Assembly (NCBI GenBank): GCA_022822625.1
Contig: JAJEAV010000050.1
Span: forward strand, 1-64,000
Direction of reading: 5' to 3'
Length of the DNA: 64,000 nt
Origin: Gammaproteobacteria bacterium
GTDB lineage: Bacteria; Pseudomonadota; Gammaproteobacteria; Arenicellales; Poriferihabitantaceae
The notes below the pieces were generated by a model. It was not told the origin of the DNA. It did not search any database and saw nothing but the letters and a program-made list of their open reading frames with translations. Below are positions 51,886 to 61,965 of the stretch, piece by piece. A program made the translations under genes and the position numbers. Position 1 is the stretch's first letter. The number at the start of each line of letters is the position of its first letter.

Positions 51886-53175
51886 ATGAATAACCAGATC
51901 AACGACCTGCTCGGATTTCTTGCTGACTCACCAACCCCCTTTCATGCAGTGAAGAACATTTCACGGCGACTGGAGGGGGCCGGTTTTGAGCGACTGGAGG
52001 AAGCGAAGGCATGGAAGATTGAACAGCCGGGCAATTATTATGTAACTCGAAATGACTCGTCTCTGATTGCCATGCGGCTCGACCAGGTCAGCGGTGATGC
52101 CGGTTTTCGGATGGTCGGGGCGCATACGGATAGTCCATGTCTCAAGGTCAAGCCCCATGCCACCCAGTGTCGTAATGGTTGTGTCATGCTGGCGGTTGAG
52201 GTCTACGGAGGGGCACTTCTGAACCCCTGGTTTGACCGCGACCTTGGTCTGGCTGGTCGAATCAATATCAAGACCTCAGCCGGAGCCATGACATCCAGGC
52301 TGTTGCGAACCGGTCGCCCGGTTGCGTTTATTCCCTCTCTGGCAATCCACCTTGATCGTAGTGCAAACGAAGGACGAAGCATTGATCGACAGAATCATCT
52401 GCCGGCAGTGCTGATGAGAACGGATGAGGACCAGCATGATTTTGGGGGCTTGCTGAAGATGTGGTTGATCGAGGAGGAACCTGGACTGGATATTGACAGT
52501 ATTCTGTCCTTTGAGTTGTCTCTGTATGATTGTCAGCAACCTGCGCTGGTCGGCCTTCATGATGAATTCATTGCTTCGGCAAGACTGGACAACCTGCTGA
52601 GCTGTCATGCTGCGACAGAGGCCCTGATTTCCTCAACGAGTCATGCCAACAGAATGGTTGTCCTGAATGACCATGAAGAGGTTGGCAGTGCCTCAACGAG
52701 CGGTGCGGCCGGCCCGTTTCTGGAATCGGTGTTATCGAGGCTTTGCAATGACCACGAAACTCTCGGGCGCTCGCTTGAACATTCGATGCTGATCTCCGCG
52801 GACAATGCGCATGCTGTTCACCCAAATTATGCGGACCGGCATGAACCGGATCATCGTCCACTGATGAATGCCGGACCGGTAATCAAGATCAACCACAATC
52901 AAAACTATGCCACCAACAGTGAGGGCGAGGCGTTGTTTCGGGTCGTTTGCGAGGCAAACGGCATTGATTATCAATCCTTCGTGATGCGTAGCGATCTTGG
53001 ATGTGGTTCAACCATAGGCCCGATCACGGCAACCCGGATCGGGGTCAGGACGGTTGATATCGGGGTTGCCCAGCTGGGCATGCACTCGATTCGGGAGCTG
53101 GCCGGAGTCCGGGATCAGGTCGATCTGGCTCATGTACTTCGGGGGTTCTTCAACTATCCGGACTGGCCTTTTTGA
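51886..53175 (+). CDS. apeB: M18 family aminopeptidase
   Basis: DLLGFLADSPTPFHAVKNISRRL, GAHTDSPCLKVKP, DHEEVGSASTSGAAGPFLE, DNAHAVHPNY. Confidence 0.93.
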   Translation: MNNQINDLLGFLADSPTPFHAVKNISRRLEGAGFERLEEAKAWKIEQPGNYYVTRNDSSLIAMRLDQVSGDAGFRMVGAHTDSPCLKVKPHATQCRNGCVMLAVEVYGGALLNPWFDRDLGLAGRINIKTSAGAMTSRLLRTGRPVAFIPSLAIHLDRSANEGRSIDRQNHLPAVLMRTDEDQHDFGGLLKMWLIEEEPGLDIDSILSFELSLYDCQQPALVGLHDEFIASARLDNLLSCHAATEALISSTSHANRMVVLNDHEEVGSASTSGAAGPFLESVLSRLCNDHETLGRSLEHSMLISADNAHAVHPNYADRHEPDHRPLMNAGPVIKINHNQNYATNSEGEALFRVVCEANGIDYQSFVMRSDLGCGSTIGPITATRIGVRTVDIGVAQLGMHSIRELAGVRDQVDLAHVLRGFFNYPDWPF

Positions 53176-53272
53176 TTGCGGAAAACACGGCAGGCCCGAT
53201 GGAGCAGGATGGTCCTGTCAGACCATCTGTCCAACCGTGTTTCAGGCAGGGTCAAATGGTGGCCACTGATTT

Positions 53273-54229
53273 TTATGCTGCACTCATGCTGAACAGCAAA
53301 TCTTCCATGCTCAGACATTCAAGCAGTTCCTGACAGCTTATAGGACGCGCTGTTTCCATGAGTCCACAGCTTGCCGCCAGTTCACCGATCAGTAGTTCGG
53401 GCGTCCGGTTCCGGGATTTCCATGTTTCGAGAGAGTCCGAGCCATCCCGTTTTGCCATCCGCCCACCGAGGGAATCACGCATCAGCGGGGCATGCAAAAA
53501 ACGTGGGCGAGGGAATCCAAGTGCATCGAACAGGGCGAGTTGACGCGGCATCGAGTCGCTGAGGTCTGAACCTCTTACTATGTCGGAGATGCCCATCAAC
53601 CCATCATCGGCCACTGTGGCAAACTGATAGGCATACAGGCCATCCTTGCGCCTGATAACGAAATCACCAACGGTGTTGTCGAGTTCGACTGTTGTGGCTT
53701 CCGATAGTTCGGCTTGAGATGTGATTGTGATGTTTCGGGTCAGAAAACGCCATGAAACCGGCTTTCTATTTGCGGGAACCTGTCGTGACAACTCTTTCGA
53801 GGGCCGGCAGGTTCCGGGATAGACGGGCTCGACCTGACCTGCATGGGGGGCGCTTTGGGCGAGTTGAACATCTTTTCTCGAGCAGATGCAGGGAAAGATG
53901 AGGTGGGAGGCTTTGAGCTGATCAAAGAATCTCTCATAGTGATCAAGTCGCTCACTTTGCAGGTATGGCCCATTGGCACCTCCGATATCCGGCCCTTCAT
54001 CCCAGTCAAGTCCCAACCAGGAAAGATCGGCAATAATTTCCTCGATAGAGCCGGACTTGTTTCGGGGGGTATCGAGATCGTCTATGCGCAGAATGAACCG
54101 GCCCTGCGAGAGCCGCGCATGTAGCCATGCCAGCAGTGCTGTTCTGAGATTGCCGAGATGCATGCGACCGGTTGGACTTGGAGCATACCGTCCTCGGTAG
54201 GTCGAGTCTGCATCTGGCCCATGAATCAT
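53273..54229 (-). CDS. gluQ: tRNA glutamyl-Q(34) synthetase
   Basis: YRGRYAPSPTGRMHLGNLRTALLAWLHARLSQGRFILRIDDLDTPR, CICSRKDV; 318 aa GluRS-like catalytic core without anticodon-binding domain. Confidence 0.9.
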   Translation of the reverse strand: MIHGPDADSTYRGRYAPSPTGRMHLGNLRTALLAWLHARLSQGRFILRIDDLDTPRNKSGSIEEIIADLSWLGLDWDEGPDIGGANGPYLQSERLDHYERFFDQLKASHLIFPCICSRKDVQLAQSAPHAGQVEPVYPGTCRPSKELSRQVPANRKPVSWRFLTRNITITSQAELSEATTVELDNTVGDFVIRRKDGLYAYQFATVADDGLMGISDIVRGSDLSDSMPRQLALFDALGFPRPRFLHAPLMRDSLGGRMAKRDGSDSLETWKSRNRTPELLIGELAASCGLMETARPISCQELLECLSMEDLLFSMSAA

Positions 54230-54280
54230 GTCAATTGTTCAACAGGGGGAGGTTCATGCCAGGGAGAGCAGTCGACCCGG

Positions 54281-54637
54281 TCAACGGGGCTGAAGAATCT
54301 CCAGAACAATACGGTCTGCCGCACCTGAACCCGGGAGTACATTGAGGTGATTCCCCGGCACACCGAATGCGGTCAGCCATTCGGCGACGGATTCGCCCCA
54401 AAGGCGACCCTCTGCTCCTCCCGGGAAACGTATTTCGATGATGTGCCCCCGGGATTCGTCAAAGTTTCCGAGTATTTCCCGAATTTGGGTGAGTTCCAGC
54501 ATGTTGACACTGGTCTGGATTTCAGGCCATTCATTGAAAAGAATCACTGCCTGGCTTTCTTCGAACGCAGACGCGCGATCGATAGCGATAACCAAAAGGC
54601 ATAGGACGAAGATCAATCCCAGCCGCAGCGCGTTCAT
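54281..54637 (-). CDS. secreted hypothetical protein
   Basis: signal-like MNALRLGLIFVLCLLVIAIDRASA; body IEIRFPGGAEGRLWGESVAEWLTAFGVPGNHLNVLPGS. Confidence 0.5.
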   Translation of the reverse strand: MNALRLGLIFVLCLLVIAIDRASAFEESQAVILFNEWPEIQTSVNMLELTQIREILGNFDESRGHIIEIRFPGGAEGRLWGESVAEWLTAFGVPGNHLNVLPGSGAADRIVLEILQPR

Positions 54638-54705
54638 TTGGGCACTACCAGGATCGGTTGACATAATTTGCGGTGGTTCGATGAATTGCATCAATAACAC
54701 AATGG

Positions 54706-56586
54706 CTACACTTCGATCAGCCCCATTTCACCCAGAAATCTGGAGGGGCCCTTGCTCCAGCCAAAGTACTGTCCCGAATAGCTCAAATACAAATTCCTAG
54801 ACGACCTAGTCACTGCCACAAAGCAGTTTCGGCGTTCTTCCTGGATAGCAGAATCACCATTCCTGATAGAGAAGTAGGTTGGAAACTGGTCCTCGACCAA
54901 GCCAATGATGAACACGTTTTCGGATTCCATTCCCTTCGCTGTGTGTACCGTCTGAAGTCTGACACAGTCCCTGGAGAGGGTCTTGGCCTTTGGTGACAAG
55001 TCCATCTCCTGCAAAAACGAATACAGGCTCAGGTTATCCCCGCGCGCATGGTGAATTTGTTTCGAAATTCTTTCCCAACTCTCCTTGTCGCAATCATAGT
55101 CGGGGAATGCTTCTCCGACTTCTCCTGTTTGATTGAGCGCATCAAAAATGTTGATTGCCTCTCGTGCGAAACTCATGTAGTCTAATGAATCACAAAGCAA
55201 CGTAACCCCTTGAGTTGCAATCAGCTTAAGTGTGTCACGTCCAGCAATTTGGGAGAAAAACGCTCGGAGTGGTACCACACCCTCTACCCGGGCCTGCGCT
55301 AGGACATCTTCCGCAGAGAGCACTTCACCGTCGACAAGGCCTGTGGCAACGCATAATTTGTTGAGCAAACTTCGGGATTCCGGTGCATTGGCTAGTTTCA
55401 TTGCATAATACATGACCTGGATCGGAGGACTAATAAAATCCGGGCTGTTGCTTACAATTTCCGCATTTACTCCCACCGAGGTCATATCTTCTTTAACCTG
55501 TATCAACAATTTTTTACTGCGGGCGATAACGAGACAGGTCTCGCGCTGATTCTTGGAAATCAGATTTATTTCGGAAATCAGGCCGGAGACTTCTTCATTA
55601 AAGTCCCCGAAGGATTTCATCCTAATGTTGCCCGGAGCATCCCTCTGGGCAACACTCATCTTCTTTATTTCAATACGCTCGGAGTTATGAGCTATAAGCC
55701 GGTTGGCCATCTCCACAACCTCTGCTGGACAACGATAGTTTTCGGGGAGTTGTACAATCTTTGGGCGGTAGTCCCTCTTTAATTCTTCCAGCCGTTTCGG
55801 ATTCGCCCCATTCCATTGAAAAATAATCTGATCATCGTCAGCTACAACGAAAAGATTTGAAGTTGTCTCCGGACATAGTAAACGAAGCACTTGGTACTGG
55901 GCTAGATTTGTATCCTGGAACTCATCCACACACACATATCGATAAACCGTGCGAACCTGTCTCGCTATACGTGGCTTGCTTCCAAGCAATTCCCGCGTGA
56001 AATAGAGCATCGAACCGAAGTCGAGCTGGTTCGCCCTGACCAGCCATTCCGTATAGCCAATGAAGATTTCCTGAAGTGCTCTGCATTGGTCATTTTTCGC
56101 TTCCCCAAAATATCGTGGAAGTTCTTGTGGCGTGATGCCATGTCTGAACATCGTATCAATCTGTTTCAGCGAGCTTTCAGGGTCATCAACTTCAGCTTGG
56201 ACCTGATCTTGTAGTTCTTTTAGTATCGATATGCGATCCATGTCGCTCGTGATCACTTCGAAGTCCGGACGAAAATTCAATTGACTCCCATGTTGACGCA
56301 AGATGTCCGTGCAGAATGAATGGAAGGTACGAAGCTGTATTCTTCTTGAATCTTTGCCTAGTAGGTCGCGAAGACGATTCTGCATTTCATTGGCAGCCTT
56401 AACGGTAAAAGTAAGTCCAAGAATGCGATGATTCTCTTGCGGACTTTTTGAAATCAGATTGGCTATACGGAGGGTCAGGACAGAGGTTTTCCCTGAACCA
56501 GGCCCCGCTAGAACAAGTAAGGAACCCTTATCCCATTCGACGGCCCGCCGTTGATTTTCGTTCAAGTCCGAGATGTCGATGTTCAT
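54706..56586 (-). CDS. gajB: UvrD/Rep-like SF1 helicase, Gabija GajB-like
   Basis: LNENQRRAVEWDKGSLLVLAGPGSGKTSVLTLRI, YVCVDEFQDTNLAQYQVL, LQTVHTAKGMESENVFIIGL; ATGA overlap with upstream gajA-like gene. Confidence 0.82.
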   Translation of the reverse strand: MNIDISDLNENQRRAVEWDKGSLLVLAGPGSGKTSVLTLRIANLISKSPQENHRILGLTFTVKAANEMQNRLRDLLGKDSRRIQLRTFHSFCTDILRQHGSQLNFRPDFEVITSDMDRISILKELQDQVQAEVDDPESSLKQIDTMFRHGITPQELPRYFGEAKNDQCRALQEIFIGYTEWLVRANQLDFGSMLYFTRELLGSKPRIARQVRTVYRYVCVDEFQDTNLAQYQVLRLLCPETTSNLFVVADDDQIIFQWNGANPKRLEELKRDYRPKIVQLPENYRCPAEVVEMANRLIAHNSERIEIKKMSVAQRDAPGNIRMKSFGDFNEEVSGLISEINLISKNQRETCLVIARSKKLLIQVKEDMTSVGVNAEIVSNSPDFISPPIQVMYYAMKLANAPESRSLLNKLCVATGLVDGEVLSAEDVLAQARVEGVVPLRAFFSQIAGRDTLKLIATQGVTLLCDSLDYMSFAREAINIFDALNQTGEVGEAFPDYDCDKESWERISKQIHHARGDNLSLYSFLQEMDLSPKAKTLSRDCVRLQTVHTAKGMESENVFIIGLVEDQFPTYFSIRNGDSAIQEERRNCFVAVTRSSRNLYLSYSGQYFGWSKGPSRFLGEMGLIEV

Positions 56587-58286
56587 GGTGATTCCCCGGA
56601 TACAATCGTCAATATTTCCTGAATCTCTGTGGGAACTGCTGGCTCGCCCCTTTGTTGCTTCTCACGCATCAACAATAGCGCATTGAGTGCAGCGGCTGGT
56701 TTGGATTTGCTTTTTTTTATGACATCACACAACTTATTCCAATAGCCATGTTCGCCAGGTTTCAGTGTAAGCTTGCTCTTTTGCTGTACGCCAATAATAT
56801 CTTGATATGGGGCACCATAACCCGCCTCACAAAGTAGCACCTCCATGTTCTCTGCATTCAGAATTCTGATGTGACGCTCTTCGTCTCTACTGCCCAAAAA
56901 TTTTTTTGCTGATTTGGCATTTTTTCTCCCCGGTTCATCACCATCTGATACTAGGAACCACTTGATGTCTAAAGCATCAGCCAGTGTAATAAACATTTTA
57001 TGATCGACCTGCCTGTATTCAACGATTCTGACACCTGCTTTATGCAGGTCTAGTTGAAGCATTTGCGCACATTCAGCAAATACGGAGACATCCGTTTCCC
57101 CTTCAACCAAAAGCCAACAGCGAGCAAACAGCAATTCGCCACGATTACGGCGCACATGATGATTGAATTTTCGCAATTCTTCTTCAGTCAATGACTTATC
57201 CGTTACGTATTTGCATTGAATGACGTCATGTTTGCGACTCATCCTTCGAAGTTTGTATATGGGAACCTCGGTAAGAATATCCCCTGAGTGGGTTGCCACA
57301 ATCTTCTGTCCTGGCATACCCTCTAGTAGTTTCCATACTGTTCGAACGGCATTAGGGTGCAGGTGAGCCTCCGGTTCTTCAATCGCTATAATCGGTTCTG
57401 CATATTGATCGACGTTAGATTGAAGGCGGGTGTGTAAGTAGGCATTGAACAAAAGCAGGACGGACAGGCTTTGTGTTCCCTCGCCATGGCTATGTATTGG
57501 AATTTTGGCATTGGAAGTCGTTAATAGATTTACATCGGTATACTTAAGAACCTTGTACACGTCGGCAGGAATAGGGTCAATGGTTACGGCATTCGCCTGA
57601 CCAACAGTAACGAGCTCAGATAGTTTTTTCAATTCTTCGGTGACATCCCTGAAACTGGCATGTACGTCCACGATTTTCTGATTGAGATTTTGAAGTTCGT
57701 CTTCCAAATCACGTTGCAACGCTTTATCAATGTGCCGATCATTCAAAAACGATGCCCAATACGTAGACTGGCTATGAAACTGCTTTTTTGCATCCCGCAA
57801 AGCAGTCTGAAAGAAGAATGGTCGAAGTCGTCTTAGTACTCTGATTGTTTCGGCTCGACCACGAAGCTCATTATCGGAATTATCCAAGAAACTCCAGCTT
57901 TGAAGAGGTCGTTCAGCCTCCACATCAAATTTTGCTGTGACTTGAAACTTGATCTCCGAAAAATGGTCGCCGACAATAACTTCATTCAAGGCTTGCGTAA
58001 TGTACTCAGGCCATGGATCATCTTCTGCCTCGAGAAAGTTGAGCCTGATCCTGATTGGATCACACTCTTCAAGTTTTCCGTGACTCCCATCCCGGTAGAA
58101 GTCGTATTCAGTAAAATTAAAGGCCTTGTCAGATTTCACGACATCAAGGCACAAGCGCAACGCCTCCAGAATAGTTGTTTTTCCTGTATTGTTCTCGCCA
58201 ATCAGGACTGTAATGTCGCGTTCTAATTCAACGACTATGCTCTTAATGCCACGGAAGTTTTCGATTTTTATCTGGCTGAGTCGCAT
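56583..58286 (-). CDS. gajA: OLD-family ATP-dependent nuclease with TOPRIM domain, Gabija GajA-like
   Basis: Walker A LIGENNTGKTTILEALRL, IAIEEPEAHLHPNAVRTVWKLL, IVATHSGDIL, TOPRIM LLVEGETDVSVFAE and FLVSDGDEPGRKNA. Confidence 0.85.
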   Translation of the reverse strand: MRLSQIKIENFRGIKSIVVELERDITVLIGENNTGKTTILEALRLCLDVVKSDKAFNFTEYDFYRDGSHGKLEECDPIRIRLNFLEAEDDPWPEYITQALNEVIVGDHFSEIKFQVTAKFDVEAERPLQSWSFLDNSDNELRGRAETIRVLRRLRPFFFQTALRDAKKQFHSQSTYWASFLNDRHIDKALQRDLEDELQNLNQKIVDVHASFRDVTEELKKLSELVTVGQANAVTIDPIPADVYKVLKYTDVNLLTTSNAKIPIHSHGEGTQSLSVLLLFNAYLHTRLQSNVDQYAEPIIAIEEPEAHLHPNAVRTVWKLLEGMPGQKIVATHSGDILTEVPIYKLRRMSRKHDVIQCKYVTDKSLTEEELRKFNHHVRRNRGELLFARCWLLVEGETDVSVFAECAQMLQLDLHKAGVRIVEYRQVDHKMFITLADALDIKWFLVSDGDEPGRKNAKSAKKFLGSRDEERHIRILNAENMEVLLCEAGYGAPYQDIIGVQQKSKLTLKPGEHGYWNKLCDVIKKSKSKPAAALNALLLMREKQQRGEPAVPTEIQEILTIVSGESP

Positions 58287-58302
58287 ATCTATCTATTTCC
58301 CA

Positions 58303-58539
58303 TTATAGCCCTTGATCGCACAACAAGTAGTCTGGCTTCTTTTTTAGACATTTTCTCCAATTGGCATTATGACTCGATAAATGGAAGACCTCTTTGAATA
58401 TAGTGATAGTATGGCCTGTAGGATGGTCTACACATTGAAAGCACACTTTAGCTGCTTGAAATCCAATGACAACGCCGATTATCACAGGACGATCCCATTC
58501 TAACTGATTCGGAACAAAAGCTACTGTACTCTCATTCAT
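58303..58539 (-). CDS. possible 78-aa small protein between gajA and maf
   Basis: MNESTVAFVPNQLEWDRPVIIGVVIGFQAAKVCFQCVDHPTGHTITIFKEVFHLSSHNANWRKCLKKKPDYLLCDQGL; non-overlapping part of the 58303-58722 ORF. Confidence 0.3.
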   Translation of the reverse strand: MNESTVAFVPNQLEWDRPVIIGVVIGFQAAKVCFQCVDHPTGHTITIFKEVFHLSSHNANWRKCLKKKPDYLLCDQGL

Positions 58540-58582
58540 TCCGGTTAGATGAGATCTTTTTTCGGCAGTCGTATAGCCGCCT

Positions 58583-59155
58583 TCATGAGGCGTCCGTTTC
58601 AGCAAACAGTAGCTGGTGAGTCTCCCATAGCGATAGCCCAATAACTCCGGTATAACTACCCGACAGTTTCTCGACAAAACTGCCTGCAGAACTCTGGATT
58701 CCATACCCGCCGGCCTTGTCATAGGGGTCTTCGGTTAGGCAGTAACGCTGGATTTCATCAGCAAGCAATTTCCTGAAAGTAACCCTGCTTCGACTGAGCA
58801 GGGATCGACAGCCCTGAGGGCTACAAAGTGCAACCGAACTGTACACGGTATGGGTGGTTCCCGAGAGATCGGTCAGCATGGAGACCGCATGGTCATGGCT
58901 GGTGGGCTTGCCGAGTATCCGGTCTGCGATAACGACGGCTGTATCTCCGCCGAGCACCCGTACATCCGGCCCTCTTTGCCGATAGACGGTGCTGGCTTTT
59001 TCGACAGCCAGGCGATGTGTCATGGCTTGCGGCGATTCATTAGCAAGCCGGGCCTCGTCAATGTCGGGACCTATCACCTCAAAATCCGGGACGAGCAATG
59101 CAAGCAGCTTTCTGCGCTGCGGTGAACTTGAAGCCAGAATCAAGGGCATGTTCAT
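58583..59155 (-). CDS. maf: Maf family nucleotide pyrophosphatase
   Basis: LILASSSPQRRKLLALL, VLGGDTAVVIADRILGKPTS, EDPYDKAGGYGIQ. Confidence 0.93.
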   Translation of the reverse strand: MNMPLILASSSPQRRKLLALLVPDFEVIGPDIDEARLANESPQAMTHRLAVEKASTVYRQRGPDVRVLGGDTAVVIADRILGKPTSHDHAVSMLTDLSGTTHTVYSSVALCSPQGCRSLLSRSRVTFRKLLADEIQRYCLTEDPYDKAGGYGIQSSAGSFVEKLSGSYTGVIGLSLWETHQLLFAETDAS

Positions 59156-59622
59156 CGGTGGTATGGCAGCCCTTGCAGGATTGAGTAGCCTCGATACAGT
59201 TGTTCGGCAACGATCACCCTGGCCAGACCGTGTGGGAAGGTCAGGTCCGAAAGCGACCAGATTTCATTGCATTTCCCTGTAAATTCCTCGCTGAAACCCT
59301 CTGGCCCGCCAATTGCCAAGGCAACCGGTTCACGCTGGTCCAGCCAGTTTTTCATGTTTTCTGCAACCTGTTCGGTTGTCCGATGCAAGCCTCGCTTGTC
59401 CAGTGCAATGAGGCATGCTGAATTCGGGGCCGAGGCAAGGATTCTGGATTCTTCCTGTTGTTGTATCCTTGCCATATCAGCGCCCCTTGGTCTGCGTAAC
59501 GCAGGTATTTGAACGAGACCCAGCCGGAAAGGTCTGCCGATGCGTTTCTGGTATTCGGAAAAGCCCTGATTAACCCATGCTGGCATTCGATCGCCGACTG
59601 CGAGTAGGGTAATTTTCAACAC
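59152..59622 (-). CDS. rlmH: 23S rRNA (pseudouridine1915-N3)-methyltransferase
   Basis: GTG start giving VLKITLLAVGDRMPAWVNQGFSEYQKR; LALAIGGPEGFSEEF; LTFPHGLARVIVAEQLYRGYSILQGLPYHR. Confidence 0.92.
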   Translation of the reverse strand: MLKITLLAVGDRMPAWVNQGFSEYQKRIGRPFRLGLVQIPALRRPRGADMARIQQQEESRILASAPNSACLIALDKRGLHRTTEQVAENMKNWLDQREPVALAIGGPEGFSEEFTGKCNEIWSLSDLTFPHGLARVIVAEQLYRGYSILQGLPYHR

Positions 59623-59800
59623 TCGGGGCAGACCATGATTCAGTACACGGGTTGTGGCGTGTAATTTTTGGAGAATGTGTTCATGTTTGTCCATAAGTCG
59701 CCCCATGATCTCCTGGAGAAAATTGGAGAATTTGCATGATACTGTCTTGAGCAATTCTCCTGGAAATCCCGTTCTGCTGGATCGCTCGATATCGGGTTTT

Positions 59801-60211
59801 TCATGTCCCTTGTGTTTCCTGGAGCGATAATTCATCGTCGCCGAGAGAATTGTCCCAGAGTCCCTCAAGATCGTAGTGCTTGCGTGTTTTATCGCGCATG
59901 ATATGGGCAATCACGTCTACATAATCCACCAATACCCAGTTTTTCGAGTCCTCGCCTTCGACACCGATCGGACTGAAGTTTCGGGTACTCATGAATTCCA
60001 GCACCCTTTCAGAGAGGGTTTTGACGTGTCGGTCGGAACTGCCGGTGACAATCACCATAAAGTCGGTTACATCAGTCAGTTTACGGACATCGAGAACCTT
60101 GATTTCGATGCCCTTGGCTTCTTCAAGTGCAGACACAATCACGTCTTTCATGGTATGAGCATCTGCATCCTTGTTGCGGGTTCTTGCCGATGGCTTGGGG
60201 TTTAGGGTCAT
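59801..60211 (-). CDS. rsfS: ribosome silencing factor RsfS
   Basis: ALEEAKGIEIKVLDVRKLTDVTDFMVIVTGSSDRHVKTLS, GEDSKNWVLVDYVDVIAHIM. Confidence 0.93.
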   Translation of the reverse strand: MTLNPKPSARTRNKDADAHTMKDVIVSALEEAKGIEIKVLDVRKLTDVTDFMVIVTGSSDRHVKTLSERVLEFMSTRNFSPIGVEGEDSKNWVLVDYVDVIAHIMRDKTRKHYDLEGLWDNSLGDDELSLQETQGT

Positions 60212-60843
60212 ATTGGATATAGGTTGTGGGTGTTTATGTATTTCTGGACGGCTTCTGGCACAAGGTGGTCAATATCCGAATTATTCGCGAGGCAAGCGCG
60301 AATTTGTGAAGAGGATATTGCACATGGATGGATCGCCGGGAAATAAATCCGCCCTGCCGTAGATTGGCGAAGATCTTCCATTGAATCGGCTTGTCCCCGC
60401 CGCCACCATTCTGGCAACGGATCCGGCGCAGGCAATCCGGGTCGATCCATGACAATGAGGTGGGTGGTCAACAACAGTTCAGACCAGCGGTGCCACGATT
60501 CAAACTCGAGTAATGCATCGAGGCCAAGAATGAAGCAGAACACACGTTCAGGGTAGATAGTGCTCAGTTCCGTCACGGTGTCATAGGTAAAGCAGGCTTG
60601 TTTCCGATCAATTTCGATGCTGTTGACATGTAATTGTGGATGGTCCGTGAGTGCCAGGTTTACCATCTGATAACGGTCCGTAGCCGAGGCGAAGGGATGT
60701 CGTCGGTGTGCGGGAATTCCGGTTGGTATCCAGCACACGTCCTCAAGTTGACAGATATCCAGAACAGACAGTATGGTTTCAAGGTGACCGTTGTGTACAG
60801 GATCGAATGTACCTCCATACAGGCCATATAAAGGATGACTCAT
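60208..60843 (-). CDS. nadD: nicotinate-nucleotide adenylyltransferase
   Basis: start at MSHPLYGLYGGTFDPVHNGHLETILSV; IPTGIPAHRRHPFASATDRYQMV, ISSSQIRA. Confidence 0.9.
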   Translation of the reverse strand: MSHPLYGLYGGTFDPVHNGHLETILSVLDICQLEDVCWIPTGIPAHRRHPFASATDRYQMVNLALTDHPQLHVNSIEIDRKQACFTYDTVTELSTIYPERVFCFILGLDALLEFESWHRWSELLLTTHLIVMDRPGLPAPDPLPEWWRRGQADSMEDLRQSTAGRIYFPAIHPCAISSSQIRACLANNSDIDHLVPEAVQKYINTHNLYPI

Positions 60844-61085
60844 GGCTTTGTGGATTGAATCACGGACATTCTGGCACCCACCCCATTCTACTATGCCATA
60901 TAACCAGGCCATAAAGCGAGCGAGGTTCATGTGCGCCCCCGAGTGCGTGGTCTCGGAGGGTTTTGCCCGTTAATCTCTCAAACATTCCGGAGTATTGTCG
61001 AAAGAGCCATGCTCGGGTTTCAAGGGTATGCAACAAACCGTCAGGATGGAAAACAGGATGTTGAGTGAAACGGTACTGCCAACAT

Positions 61086-61556
61086 TTAGCTACGGGTTTG
61101 CGTGACCTTGAATTCCCATTCAACAGTGCCCTGGGGAGATACCGCTTCAAACGAGACATATCTTGACAAATCTCGTGACTGGCCGGGCGGGATGACCAAA
61201 TTGACGCGTTCTTCTTCCTGTCCAATGACAGTACAGCTGCTTCGGTCGTTGGTGAGACAGTCAAACATGGTGATGCTGATTGCAGAATCCCTCAATGTGG
61301 TCGAGTCGTTTTGATTAATCAGGCGAGCGCTTAAGGTATAGCCATCCCGGTAGCCCGGCGTCATAACCGGGTTCTCGATGATGATGTCCTCGGCTGGTAA
61401 TTTTGCTCGTGCATTTTCACCACGTTCGCTGGTGGTGATGATGATAAAAATGGCGCAAACAACCAGTACTCCCAGTATGCTGAAGCCGGTTTTCGGATAG
61501 AACCTGGACAGATACAGCAAGCCCACGACAATGATGGTCAAAAGAATCCACTGCAT
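61086..61556 (-). CDS. membrane protein of unknown function
   Basis: two N-terminal hydrophobic segments then soluble domain; 156 aa. Confidence 0.5.
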   Translation of the reverse strand: MQWILLTIIVVGLLYLSRFYPKTGFSILGVLVVCAIFIIITTSERGENARAKLPAEDIIIENPVMTPGYRDGYTLSARLINQNDSTTLRDSAISITMFDCLTNDRSSCTVIGQEEERVNLVIPPGQSRDLSRYVSFEAVSPQGTVEWEFKVTQTRS

Positions 61557-61965
61557 ACAATCACTCCAGGCTGGTTTGATACTCTATACAATAGCGACTA
61601 TAAAGTGATTTCTCAAGGTGTTGCTCTCGGAATTGGTATTTATTGGTGAATTTTACAGACGCAAGTTACGTCCAGTCATGAAGTATTCATCCTTCAATCC
61701 TGGACTGGCGATTTGCCCTGCGGCCTCCCGTAATCGTGAAAACCAGAAACTATTTGTTCGTATGCGCGCCGCATGACAATTTGCCTGGGCGGTACACACA
61801 ATAAAATTCTGGTGGAAAACGTATAAAATAGCCATTAGAAACGATCAAGCCAATAACTCAAAATAGCCATTCGCTACATTGTTATTTAGTGGGGTAACAT
61901 CATAATCCTCTTGTCTGTGACACCCTTGTGTCCGGCATGTTCATAAAGCAAGACCCATCAGACCC

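Noticed and set aside
58540-58722. N-terminal part of the 139-aa ORF overlapping maf
   Set aside because: Overlaps the maf coding sequence in another frame; only the 3' portion could be independent.
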